A DNA stretch of 14,212 nt from Candidatus Methanomethylophilaceae archaeon. Its GTDB lineage: Archaea; Thermoplasmatota; Thermoplasmata; Methanomassiliicoccales; Methanomethylophilaceae. The DNA lies in NCBI GenBank assembly GCA_017395275.1, contig JAFPVN010000180.1, forward strand, positions 1 through 14,212. The letters run 5' to 3'. Below are positions 1 through 5,574 of the stretch, in pieces (positions within the stretch are counted from its first letter, which is position 1; every line of letters starts with the position of its first letter). Position numbers and translations under genes: made by a program. The notes beneath the pieces were generated by a model that was given only the letters and a program-made list of their open reading frames with translations, was not told the origin of the DNA and ran no database searches.

Positions 1-186
1 ATTGCGCCTCATCCTCGTTCCAATCTTGTTCAGGTCAAATACAGACGGCATCTTTCCGTCCCTGTTGTATTGTATCTTGCAGGCAGTTATCATATTGTTG
101 TAGACGAGCCTGTTGGCATCGATTGCTTGATCTATAGCCTCCCTTTGGGCGGCATTGGGTTCGATGCGGAACCTGATCGTCTTCAT
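1..186 (-). CDS. tnpB: TnpB-type RNA-guided endonuclease / IS200-IS605 OrfB transposase, N-terminal fragment
   Basis: The first 62 codons of a gene that runs off the left edge of the window. The translation begins MKTIRFRIEPNAAQREAID and continues with ANRLVYNNMI, which is the start of the OrfB/TnpB family: a short basic beta-strand, then the helix-turn-helix that opens with 'P..aQ...i' and 'r.vyN'. Family knowledge: TnpB is an RNA-guided RuvC-type nuclease carried by IS200/IS605 and IS1341-like elements. The RuvC residues and zinc finger lie outside the window, so activity cannot be judged. The ATG at 186 is preceded by a TATA box about 26 bases upstream and by no Shine-Dalgarno sequence, suggesting a leaderless transcript. 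No tnpA is visible upstream, so if this is a mobile element it is probably a stand-alone tnpB unit. Confidence 0.8.
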   Translation of the reverse strand, partial: MKTIRFRIEPNAAQREAIDQAIDANRLVYNNMITACKIQYNRDGKMPSVFDLNKIGTRMRRN

Positions 187-208
187 GGTATTCTCTACGC
201 AAGCACGG

Positions 209-216
209 TATATAAG
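209..216 (-). promoter_or_regulatory. TATA box of tnpB
   Basis: The minus strand reads CTTATATA here, centred about 26 bases ahead of the tnpB ATG at 186. That is the normal archaeal TATA-to-start distance, so transcription would begin at or within a few bases of the ATG. Confidence 0.5.
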
Positions 217-223
217 TCTCTGA

Positions 224-239
224 GGGGGAGGTGACCCCC
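224..239. repeat. GGGGG/CCCCC inverted repeat upstream of tnpB
   Basis: Five G, a six-base loop (AGGTGA), five C. It lies just upstream of the tnpB TATA box. Together with the next hairpin it may be part of the left end of an IS200/IS605-type element, whose ends are recognised as DNA hairpins, but this is inference. Confidence 0.4.
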
Positions 240-240
240 G

Positions 241-274
241 AAAAACCGAATCACCGGATCTGGGGTGATTCGGT
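241..274 (-). terminator. 11-bp hairpin followed by T5 (terminator-like, or element-end hairpin)
   Basis: Perfect inverted repeat ACCGAATCACC (245-255) / GGTGATTCGGT (264-274) with an 8-base loop. On the minus strand it is followed directly by five T (241-245), the layout of an intrinsic terminator for a transcript arriving from the 543-1127 gene. An alternative is the left-end hairpin of the tnpB element. The sequence alone does not separate the two. Confidence 0.5.
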
Positions 275-542
275 AGGCTTTGAATACCTTTCATAAACAT
301 TCGATTCCCGTATCCGCAGCCTCGTTCCCACTTGGCATTCCGACAAGGCCAGCATACCGAAAAATACCATTTCTGTCCCTATATTTGCACCATAATTGCT
401 ACTATTTTGCCATATCTCGTCGACAGTCATGCTCCGTAACATAGGAACAACAAAACATATCAGGTAAGTGAGAACGGGAAAGGAACCTGCACCAATAGAG
501 AAATACAGCCTAAGGGTGCCCGTATATGTCAAACTCAAGTCT
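275..542. other. Intergenic region without a convincing gene
   Basis: About 270 bases with lower GC than the flanking genes. One minus-strand reading frame (538 down to 251) has a hydrophobic stretch near its start, but it uses a TTG start with no ribosome site and runs through the hairpin at 245-274, so I do not call it a gene. No RNA gene or repeat was recognised. Confidence 0.5.
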
Positions 543-1127
543 TTAATTCTCGCCCTTCGGCCTGTACGTGTACACGCCGTCGAAGGTCCTCTGGAGCCTG
601 TGGACCTTCAGGCTGTTGCGCCTGTACTCCAGATCCTCGTCGTCGAGGAGGCCCATCTCATGGTACTTGTCCAGCATCCTGTAGCCCTCATCGTACTGCG
701 CCTCGACACCGACTATTATGTCCAGGTACCTGTTCCTGAAGGCCAGCCTGCTGGGGTACTTCCCGCCGTTGTCGGCCAGGATCCGATCCTTGACCCTGTC
801 GAAGAGCTGGAGGTTGATGTTGCAGACGTTCTTGGCGTCCTCGTACATCTCCCTTCCGATGAGGACGTCTATGAACTCCTCGTTGATGAGGAACCTCTGA
901 TAGGCGTCGAAGGGCATCTGGCTAGTGGATACGCATAATGATAGCCCGAACCTGTAGTTCTCGTCGGCTATGGCCGCGCGGATCAGCGTCACTATGAGCG
1001 AGAATCCGGACGAGGGGTCCGCCTTGTCGATATACTTGTTGATCTTAATGCGGTCCATTTCGGAGAGGGATGCGTACCAATCCTGCAATCCCACGTTCGA
1101 TACCTGTTCGGGAATCTGCGCTGCCAT
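543..1127 (-). CDS. Conserved-looking hypothetical protein, 194 aa
   Basis: I do not recognise a family. The 194-residue product starts MAAQIPEQVSNVGLQDWY, is rich in charged and aromatic residues, and looks all-helical and cytoplasmic. It has no signal peptide, membrane segment or metal-binding cysteine cluster. Regularly spaced helical segments of the type 'YEDAKNVCN' and 'DEGYRMLDKYHEMGLLDDED' suggest a helical-repeat (TPR-like) scaffold, but that is only an impression. It ends in TAA. The ATG at 1127 is chosen because a TATA box lies about 28 bases upstream and no earlier in-frame start fits. It is transcribed in the same direction as the upstream aminopeptidase gene but is separated from it by a hairpin and its own promoter, so it is probably a separate unit. 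Confidence 0.7.
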   Translation of the reverse strand: MAAQIPEQVSNVGLQDWYASLSEMDRIKINKYIDKADPSSGFSLIVTLIRAAIADENYRFGLSLCVSTSQMPFDAYQRFLINEEFIDVLIGREMYEDAKNVCNINLQLFDRVKDRILADNGGKYPSRLAFRNRYLDIIVGVEAQYDEGYRMLDKYHEMGLLDDEDLEYRRNSLKVHRLQRTFDGVYTYRPKGEN

Positions 1128-1150
1128 CGGACGCTGGATTGATGATTCCC

Positions 1151-1158
1151 AATAAAAA
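1151..1158 (-). promoter_or_regulatory. TATA box of the 194-aa hypothetical gene
   Basis: The minus strand reads TTTTTATT, centred about 28 bases before the ATG at 1127. A second A/T hexamer, TTTAAA at 1165-1170, is an alternative box that would give a leader of about 13 bases. No Shine-Dalgarno sequence precedes the ATG. Confidence 0.4.
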
Positions 1159-1173
1159 TGTTGGTTTAAATGG

Positions 1174-1192
1174 GGAGGGGGCGGGCCCCTCC
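1174..1192 (-). terminator. GC-rich hairpin just after the aminopeptidase stop
   Basis: GGAGGGG (1174-1180) and CCCCTCC (1186-1192) form a perfect 7-bp stem with a 5-base loop, starting five bases past the aminopeptidase stop codon on the minus strand. The following T content is weak (ATTTAAA), so termination is likely but not certain. Confidence 0.45.
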
Positions 1193-1196
1193 TTCC

Positions 1197-2609
1197 TCAG
1201 TCCTTAGGCCTGGTGCAGTTGTAGAAGGCCAGGACGGCCTTGTACAGGAGGTACACGTCCGCCTTCGCGGTGATCTCCAGAGGCGCGTGCATGGAAAGCA
1301 CGGGCACTCCGACGTCGACGGTGTCGAGGTTGTGGACGGAGATCTCCGAGGCGATGGTCCCTCCGCCGCCGTTGTCGATCTTCCCGAGCTCCCCGACCTG
1401 CCACGGGATCTTGGCCTCCTCGAGGATGGACCTTATATATCCCATGGTCTCCGCCGAGGCGTCGTTGGTGGAGTACTTGCCTCCGCCGCCGGTGTACTTG
1501 GAGACGACCGGACCGTAGTTGAGGTATGAAGCGTTGTTCCTCTCGTAGTTCTCGGCGAACGCGGGATCCACGGCGGCGTTGACGTCGCAGGACATGCACA
1601 CCGATCTCATCAGGACGTGTCTGGCACTTAGACCGTAGGCGGACACGAAGTCCTCCAGGAAGTCCTTGAGGAACAGGGACCTCATACCGGTGTTCCCGTC
1701 GGAACCGGTCTCCTCCTTGTCGGTGAAGACGGTGACGGTGGTGAAATCGGGCTTCTTGGTGTCGAGCTCCGCCATGAACGAGGCGTACGCGCAGACGCTG
1801 TCGTCCTGTCCGTACGCTCCGATCATCGACCTGTCGAGTCCGTAGTCGCGGGGCTCGTATGCGGGCGTTGCGCACAGCTCGGCCGACAGGAAGTCCTTCT
1901 CGGTGATGCCGTACTTCTCGTGGAGCATGTTCAGTATGTTCAGCTTGACCTTCCCGGAAACCTTCTCGTCGCCGTAGGGCCAGCTTCCGATGAGCACGTT
2001 CAGCTGCTCCCCCTCGACGATCTCGTTGGCGGGCTTCTTCATCTGGTTGCGGGCGAGGTGGGGGAGGAGGTCTGTGATGCAGAACAGGGGGTCGCCCTCC
2101 TCCTCTCCGATGCGGACCTTGACGGTCTTGCCGTCGGTGAGCCTGATCACCCCGTGGAGGGACATGGGGACGGTGGTCCACTGGTACTTCTTGATGCCGC
2201 CGTAGTAGTGGGTCTTGAAGAACGCCATGTCGATGTCCTCGAACAGGGGGTTGGGCTTGAAGTCGAGCCTGGGGCTGTCGATGTGGCTGACTCCCAGCCT
2301 CAGTCCGTCGGATACGGGCCTCTTACCGACGGTAACCATGATCAGGGCCTTCCCGCGGTTGTTGTAGTAGAACTTGTCGCCGGCCTTGTACTTCTTCCCC
2401 ATCTGGAATTCGGTGTACTTGTGCGCCTTGAGTATGGGGATGGTGTAATCGACGACCGCGCGCTCGGTCTTGTTGCGGAGAAACTCCTTGTATCCCTCGC
2501 AGAACTTCTGCGCCTCGTTCAGGATGTTGTTGTCGATCTCGCCGACGTTCTTGGGCTTGTTCAGCAGCTCCTTCTCGAGCTGCTGTACTTTGGTCTCTTT
2601 CTTAGGCAT
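1197..2609 (-). CDS. M18-family aminopeptidase (aspartyl aminopeptidase-like), 470 aa
   Basis: A zinc metallopeptidase that removes N-terminal, usually acidic or hydrophobic, residues from peptides. It is cytoplasmic, and M18 family members assemble as tetrahedral dodecamers. The metal-site motifs of clan MH/M18 are all present and in order: SHIDSPR (His109, Asp111), GQDDS (Asp269), DKEETGS (Glu299 catalytic, Glu300), CDVNAA (Asp342) and SMHAPLE (His441). The 470-residue length is normal for the family. The reading frame stays open upstream to 3203, but that part lies antisense to the glutamate-synthase-like gene and does not resemble M18. The ATG at 2609 gives a proper M18 N-terminus and has a TATA box 25 bases upstream with no Shine-Dalgarno, pointing to a leaderless mRNA. 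The sequence looks closer to the bacterial (clostridial) M18 branch than to eukaryotic DNPEP, so ancient transfer is possible. Confidence 0.9.
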   Translation of the reverse strand: MPKKETKVQQLEKELLNKPKNVGEIDNNILNEAQKFCEGYKEFLRNKTERAVVDYTIPILKAHKYTEFQMGKKYKAGDKFYYNNRGKALIMVTVGKRPVSDGLRLGVSHIDSPRLDFKPNPLFEDIDMAFFKTHYYGGIKKYQWTTVPMSLHGVIRLTDGKTVKVRIGEEEGDPLFCITDLLPHLARNQMKKPANEIVEGEQLNVLIGSWPYGDEKVSGKVKLNILNMLHEKYGITEKDFLSAELCATPAYEPRDYGLDRSMIGAYGQDDSVCAYASFMAELDTKKPDFTTVTVFTDKEETGSDGNTGMRSLFLKDFLEDFVSAYGLSARHVLMRSVCMSCDVNAAVDPAFAENYERNNASYLNYGPVVSKYTGGGGKYSTNDASAETMGYIRSILEEAKIPWQVGELGKIDNGGGGTIASEISVHNLDTVDVGVPVLSMHAPLEITAKADVYLLYKAVLAFYNCTRPKD

Positions 2610-2630
2610 GGGTGCGACATTGCGTACATG

Positions 2631-2636
2631 ATATTT
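2631..2636 (-). promoter_or_regulatory. TATA box of the M18 aminopeptidase gene
   Basis: The minus strand reads CCAAATAT, with AAATAT at 2631-2636 centred about 25 bases ahead of the ATG at 2609. The 95-base spacer between this gene and the upstream gene therefore holds its own promoter. Confidence 0.5.
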
Positions 2637-2704
2637 GGACTTGTGCGGTTTACGGGATTCCGTGTCTTGGACGGGACTTCCGCCGTCGTCTTGATGGGAT
2701 CCGG

Positions 2705-4111
2705 TCACGCATGCCTTATTCCGCAGTACTTGGAAATGTTCTCGTCCGTTGTGCAGAGGTCGTCCTTGGTGAGATCGTGGACGGACACGTGCCCGGTGAT
2801 CCTCACGAATGTGGCAAGCTCCTTGGTCAGGGCGGTCATGAAGTTGGCCACCCTCTGCGCCCCCACGTCCACATCCAGCCTCTTGGTGAGGAAGGGATCG
2901 TGCGTGGCGATCCCCATCGGGCACTTCCCGCTCTCGCAGATCCTGTACCTCTGACAGCCCAGCGCCATAAGAGGAGCGGATGCCATCGCGACCGCGTCGG
3001 CACCCATCGCCAACGCCTTTATCACATCGCCGGAGGTCCTGAACCCTCCCGTGATCACGAGGTCCTGGGTCATCTGATGCTCGTCCATGTACCTGCGTGC
3101 GCGGGCCAATGCGTAGACCGTCGGGACGGTGGTGTTCGCCTTGAGGAATCCGGGCGAGGATCCCGTCGCTCCGCCCCTCCCGTCGATGGTTATGAAGTCG
3201 CATCCAGTCTTCGATATGAATTCAAGATCGCCCTCGATGTTCCCCGCTGCGATCTTTATGCCTATGGGCTTCCCGCCGGACCTCTCCCTCAACTCGTCGA
3301 CGAGCTTCCTCATGTCCTCGGGGGAATTGATATCCGGATACCTGGACGGACTGAGGATGTCCTGCCCCTCTGGTTTTCCCCTGATCTTCGCTATCTCGGG
3401 GGTGACCTTCGCTCCGGGGAGATGCCCTCCCATGCCGGGCTTCGTTCCCTGCCCCACCTTGATCTCCACGGCGTCGCAGCCTTCGAAGACCTCGTCGGTG
3501 CAGCTGTACCTGTTGGGGATGTACTCGAATATGTAGCAGTGGGACGCTTCCATCTCCTCCGGGAGGACTCCCCCTTCTCCGCTGCACATGGCCGCTCCCG
3601 CCTTGGCGGATCCTTTGGCTAACGCCACCTTCGCCTCCTTGGACAGTGCTCCGAAGCTCATGTGCGAGACGTATATCGGCGTCTCCAATACCATTGGAAT
3701 CCTAGCGCCCTTGCCTATCACGGTGGTCATGTCAGCCTTGAACGAATCGTCCTTGGGGAACCTGGCAAGCTGCGCTCCCAGGACGAGGATGTCGTCGAAG
3801 GCCTTCACCGGCATGAGGGTCTCCATCGCCTCGCCGGGTGATTTCCCCGAAAGTGCCAGCTCGTGGATGTAATCCATCTTCCCGCCGTCCTCTATGACAA
3901 GATCGGACTGGTAAGAGAGGTCCAGCTCCTTCGGCTCCTCCTCCGTGGTGATCCCCTCCACCTTCCTCGACACGGGGCCGTCGGCGACGAACGCGCTCTT
4001 CGGGGCCATGCACAGGGGACATCTCCAGCTCTCGGGGACGTCGCTGAACCTCTTGCCTTCCTTATCTTCGTCGAACTTGTGGAAACAGATACCGCAGTGG
4101 TAGGTGGACAT
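2705..4111 (-). CDS. Rubredoxin domain fused to an archaeal glutamate-synthase-like (FMN/3Fe-4S) domain, 468 aa
   Basis: Residues 1-45 form a rubredoxin-like iron site with CxxC pairs at Cys6/Cys9 and Cys31/Cys34. Residues of about 60-468 are the FMN-binding catalytic domain of the large glutamate synthase subunit: SHMSFGALS (149-157), SGEGG (177-181), KVGQGTKPGMGGHLPG (218-233), IDGRGGATGSSP (309-320) and GGFRTSGDVIKALAMGA (355-371). The three cysteines of a [3Fe-4S] cluster follow at Cys386, Cys392 and Cys397. There is no N-terminal glutamine amidotransferase domain and no gltD-like NAD(P)H subunit next door, so ammonia or another nitrogen source and an electron donor such as reduced ferredoxin or rubredoxin must come from elsewhere. 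True glutamate synthase activity is not certain, because stand-alone proteins of this type have broader or unknown roles. The built-in rubredoxin suggests that electrons enter through this domain. Confidence 0.88.
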   Translation of the reverse strand: MSTYHCGICFHKFDEDKEGKRFSDVPESWRCPLCMAPKSAFVADGPVSRKVEGITTEEEPKELDLSYQSDLVIEDGGKMDYIHELALSGKSPGEAMETLMPVKAFDDILVLGAQLARFPKDDSFKADMTTVIGKGARIPMVLETPIYVSHMSFGALSKEAKVALAKGSAKAGAAMCSGEGGVLPEEMEASHCYIFEYIPNRYSCTDEVFEGCDAVEIKVGQGTKPGMGGHLPGAKVTPEIAKIRGKPEGQDILSPSRYPDINSPEDMRKLVDELRERSGGKPIGIKIAAGNIEGDLEFISKTGCDFITIDGRGGATGSSPGFLKANTTVPTVYALARARRYMDEHQMTQDLVITGGFRTSGDVIKALAMGADAVAMASAPLMALGCQRYRICESGKCPMGIATHDPFLTKRLDVDVGAQRVANFMTALTKELATFVRITGHVSVHDLTKDDLCTTDENISKYCGIRHA

Positions 4112-4133
4112 GATACCCGCATGGCGTTACGGG

Positions 4134-4139
4134 TTAATG
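4134..4139 (-). promoter_or_regulatory. Possible TATA box of the rubredoxin/glutamate-synthase-like gene
   Basis: The minus strand reads CATTAACC about 25 bases ahead of the ATG at 4111. No ribosome-binding site is seen, consistent with a leaderless message. The box is weak. Confidence 0.3.
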
Positions 4140-4177
4140 ACGTTTGTCGGGATGTTCTCAATCGGCACGAAGAGGAC

Positions 4178-4207
4178 GGAGGATCGCTCGCTGAGGCGGA
4201 TGAGGGT
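4178..4207. repeat. Relic copy of the flavoprotein gene 3' end (left direct repeat)
   Basis: This 30-base stretch matches 4693-4722 at 27 of 30 positions in the same orientation, and all three differences are transitions. The right copy contains the last codons and stop of the NAD(P)H-FMN reductase-like gene. On the minus strand this copy reads TLIRLSE then CGA, where the gene reads TFIRLNE then TGA. The two copies bracket the HTH regulator gene and its promoter. See findings. Confidence 0.7.
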
Positions 4208-4222
4208 TCGGCGGGGCCCTTC

Positions 4223-4237
4223 GGGACCTTGGGTCCC
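4223..4237. repeat. Short inverted repeat GGGACC/GGTCCC
   Basis: GGGACC (4223-4228), 3-base loop, GGTCCC (4232-4237). It lies between the relic repeat and the A/T-rich regulator promoter, in a region transcribed outward on both sides. Its role is unknown. Confidence 0.35.
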
Positions 4238-4241
4238 ATCA

Positions 4242-4323
4242 CATTTAAAATGCCAAATATGATCTATTATCTAGGAAAAATGCATTTAATATCTCAAATA
4301 TAGACTATTAACTTGAACACATA
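4242..4323. repeat. Imperfect 41-bp tandem repeat (two units) in the regulator promoter
   Basis: Unit 1 is 4242-4282 and unit 2 is 4283-4323, with about 29 of 41 positions matching by hand alignment. Best conserved are CATTTAA at the start of each unit and CAAATAT...CTATTA (4254-4269 and 4295-4310). The period of 41 bp is close to four DNA helical turns, placing both units on the same face. The end of the second conserved block overlaps the likely TATA position (about 4305-4311) of the HTH gene, so the units are candidate operator sites for autoregulation. Confidence 0.6.
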
Positions 4324-4335
4324 AACGGCGGTAAC

Positions 4336-4674
4336 ATGAGAATCGACGAGATGACGGACGCGGGGGACATCCTAAAGGAACTGGCAAGGAGGTTCAAATT
4401 GTACAGGATCGAATGCCCCCTCACACAGGCCGACCTGGCGGATAAATCGATGGTGTCGCTGAGCACCGTAAAGAGATTCGAAAACGGAGAGGACATAAGC
4501 CTCGCCAAATTCATCAGACTGCTTCAGGCCCTGGATCTCCATAGGCATCTCGAGGTCCTGATAGCCGATCAGTCGATACGCCCCCATGCATTCCTACCGG
4601 GATCGAAACCGAAACAGCGCGCCAGGAAGAAACCGGTGAAAAGGACCGAATGGAAATGGGGCGACGAGGAATAA
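4336..4674 (+). CDS. XRE-family helix-turn-helix regulator (HipB-like), 112 aa
   Basis: A small DNA-binding protein. Residues 12-70 are a Cro/C1-type HTH: LTQADLADKSMVSLSTVKRFENG spans about 29-51, with the recognition helix near SLSTVKRFE. The basic C-terminal tail (KQRARKKP, then EWKWGDEE) resembles bacterial HTH proteins that often accompany HipA-type kinases. No hipA or other partner toxin is present here, so it is an orphan in this window. The ATG at 4336 follows an SD-like GGCGGTAA. Codon use is slightly richer in A-ending codons (AAA, GAA, AGA) than in the neighbours, and the promoter is very A/T-rich. With the flanking direct repeats this points to acquisition by transfer. It probably binds the 41-bp repeats in its own promoter (inference). 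Function beyond DNA binding is unknown. Confidence 0.8.
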   Translation: MRIDEMTDAGDILKELARRFKLYRIECPLTQADLADKSMVSLSTVKRFENGEDISLAKFIRLLQALDLHRHLEVLIADQSIRPHAFLPGSKPKQRARKKPVKRTEWKWGDEE

Positions 4675-4692
4675 CGGACGCGGTCCTGAACG

Positions 4693-4722
4693 GGAGGATC
4701 ACTCGTTGAGGCGGATGAAGGT
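4693..4722. repeat. Right direct repeat, overlapping the flavoprotein gene 3' end
   Basis: The same 30-base sequence as 4178-4207 with three transitions. It includes the stop codon (4699-4701) and last eight codons of the flavoprotein gene. It lies 18 bases after the HTH regulator stop. Confidence 0.7.
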
Positions 4723-5274
4723 CTCGGTGATGTTCTCGGCGAGGCTCTTCATGGCCTTCAGTCCCCTGTCGTCCTCCTCCCACCTGTTGAGGTCCTTCCC
4801 CATCACTATCGATAACGGATCGGAACCGACCACTATCATCTGGTTCCTGAGCATCCAGTTGACCAGCTCGCTGTAGACGGGCATGCCCCCGTCCCTCTCC
4901 TGGGTGACGAACGCCGCCCCGATCTTGCCCTTCAGTCCCTTATCCCCGCCCTGAAGGCAGAGTCCTGCGCGCTCCAGGAATATCTTCAGCTGTCCGCTGC
5001 AGGACCCGTAGTAGGAGGGGGATGCGAGGATGATGATGTCGGCCGCCCTCATCCTGTCGAGGTATCCGTTCATCTGATCCTCCTCCATTACGCAGCGTCC
5101 GTCGCCGCGGAGCTCGCAGGAGCCGCAGAAGTTGCACGGAAGGAGGTTGGCCTCGTACACCTGAATCTGATCCGTCTCGAAGCCCTCCTTCTCCAAAGAA
5201 TCGAGGAGGGACGTCAGTGCGTTGGACGTGTTGCCTACGAGGCGGGGGCTTCCGTTCAGGGCGAGTACCTTCAT
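4699..5274 (-). CDS. NADPH-dependent FMN reductase / iron-sulfur flavoprotein-like protein, 191 aa
   Basis: A flavodoxin-fold protein of the NADPH-dependent FMN reductase / iron-sulfur flavoprotein family. MKVLALNGSPRLVGNTSN at the N-terminus is the FMN-phosphate loop. CNFCGSCELRGDGRC carries a compact cysteine cluster like the one that holds a 4Fe-4S centre in archaeal iron-sulfur flavoproteins, and ASPSYYGSCSGQLKIFLERAG is the second flavin-binding loop. It probably acts as a soluble electron-transfer or stress reductase. The ATG at 5274 is preferred because it starts the fold exactly and has a TATA box 28 bases upstream. The frame stays open upstream into the MITE, where an ATG at 5478 would add 68 residues without homology. 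The gene converges with the HTH regulator gene (24 bases apart). Confidence 0.87.
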   Translation of the reverse strand: MKVLALNGSPRLVGNTSNALTSLLDSLEKEGFETDQIQVYEANLLPCNFCGSCELRGDGRCVMEEDQMNGYLDRMRAADIIILASPSYYGSCSGQLKIFLERAGLCLQGGDKGLKGKIGAAFVTQERDGGMPVYSELVNWMLRNQMIVVGSDPLSIVMGKDLNRWEEDDRGLKAMKSLAENITETFIRLNE

Positions 5275-5298
5275 GGCGGAGGGTATGAAGATGCCCCG

Positions 5299-5305
5299 TA
5301 AATAA
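5299..5305 (-). promoter_or_regulatory. TATA box of the flavoprotein gene
   Basis: The minus strand reads TTATTTA, centred about 28 bases before the ATG at 5274. The MITE insertion point (5320/5321) is only about 15 bases upstream of this box, so any regulator site or BRE extension there may have been displaced. Confidence 0.5.
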
Positions 5306-5311
5306 GGTATC

Positions 5312-5320
5312 GATAACACG
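5312..5320 (+). repeat. Target-site duplication, left copy (GATAACACG)
   Basis: Nine bases, identical to 5566-5574 in direct orientation, and abutting the outer end of the terminal inverted repeat exactly. Confidence 0.85.
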
Positions 5321-5338
5321 AACTGTGTTCGGTAATTC
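5321..5338 (+). repeat. Terminal inverted repeat, left
   Basis: Perfect 18-base match to the reverse complement of 5548-5565. Confidence 0.88.
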
Positions 5339-5505
5339 ACCTTGACCTCTGACACCTCATGCGAATCTGCTTGTACTCGTTGAGGAGGAGCACCTTCATG
5401 ACTCCTCATCGTCGGTAAACCTGCGGCTGAGCCTGCGGGCCCGTTACCGTCGGGAATGCTGGACGTCGGACTGTACATCTCACATTGTCGAATCTTTGTA
5501 TTACG

Positions 5506-5532
5506 ATCCAATTATAATTGGATTCAAATCCA
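5506..5532. promoter_or_regulatory. Overlapping palindromes with TATA-like core inside the MITE
   Basis: ATCCAATTATAATTGGAT (5506-5523) is a perfect 18-bp palindrome. It overlaps TGGATT-CA-AATCCA (5519-5532), giving three ATCCA half-sites. The core AATTATAATT is TATA-like. On the minus strand it lies about 37 bases ahead of the ATG at 5478, so it could act as an outward promoter towards the flavoprotein gene. It could equally be a protein-binding or hairpin site. Confidence 0.45.
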
Positions 5533-5547
5533 GAAAAAAAGGTCAGC

Positions 5548-5565
5548 GAATTACCGAACACAGTT
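5548..5565 (-). repeat. Terminal inverted repeat, right
   Basis: Perfect 18-base inverted match to 5321-5338. Confidence 0.88.
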
Positions 5566-5574
5566 GATAACACG
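5566..5574 (+). repeat. Target-site duplication, right copy (GATAACACG)
   Basis: Direct copy of 5312-5320, directly after the right terminal inverted repeat. Confidence 0.85.

Larger units (their letters stand above)
5321..5565. mobile_element. MITE-like non-autonomous element, 245 bp, 18-bp perfect TIRs, 9-bp target duplication
   Basis: AACTGTGTTCGGTAATTC at 5321-5338 and its exact reverse complement at 5548-5565 are the ends. GATAACACG flanks both ends directly. Inward of the ends the two arms still share a GACCT after a short indel, so the true inverted repeat may be longer and imperfect. At 245 bp it is too short to encode a transposase, so it must move, if at all, with a transposase supplied elsewhere. 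Nine-base duplications occur in several IS families (some IS4, IS5/IS903 and IS1 members), and I cannot assign one. The interior has a palindrome at 5506-5523 and an outward-facing open frame on the minus strand. Confidence 0.88.

Noticed and set aside
251..538. Minus-strand open frame of 95 codons with a hydrophobic segment, directly after the 194-aa gene
   Set aside because: TTG start without a ribosome site, an end inside a hairpin, no recognisable family. A small membrane protein cannot be fully excluded.
1920..2954. Long plus-strand frame antisense to the M18 and glutamate-synthase-like genes
   Set aside because: Spans two confident minus-strand genes and the promoter between them; Val/Leu/Asp-rich shadow translation.
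2610..3203. Upstream extension of the M18 aminopeptidase frame
   Set aside because: It lies antisense to the glutamate-synthase-like gene, has a composition typical of a shadow frame, and a proper M18 start with its own promoter exists at 2609.
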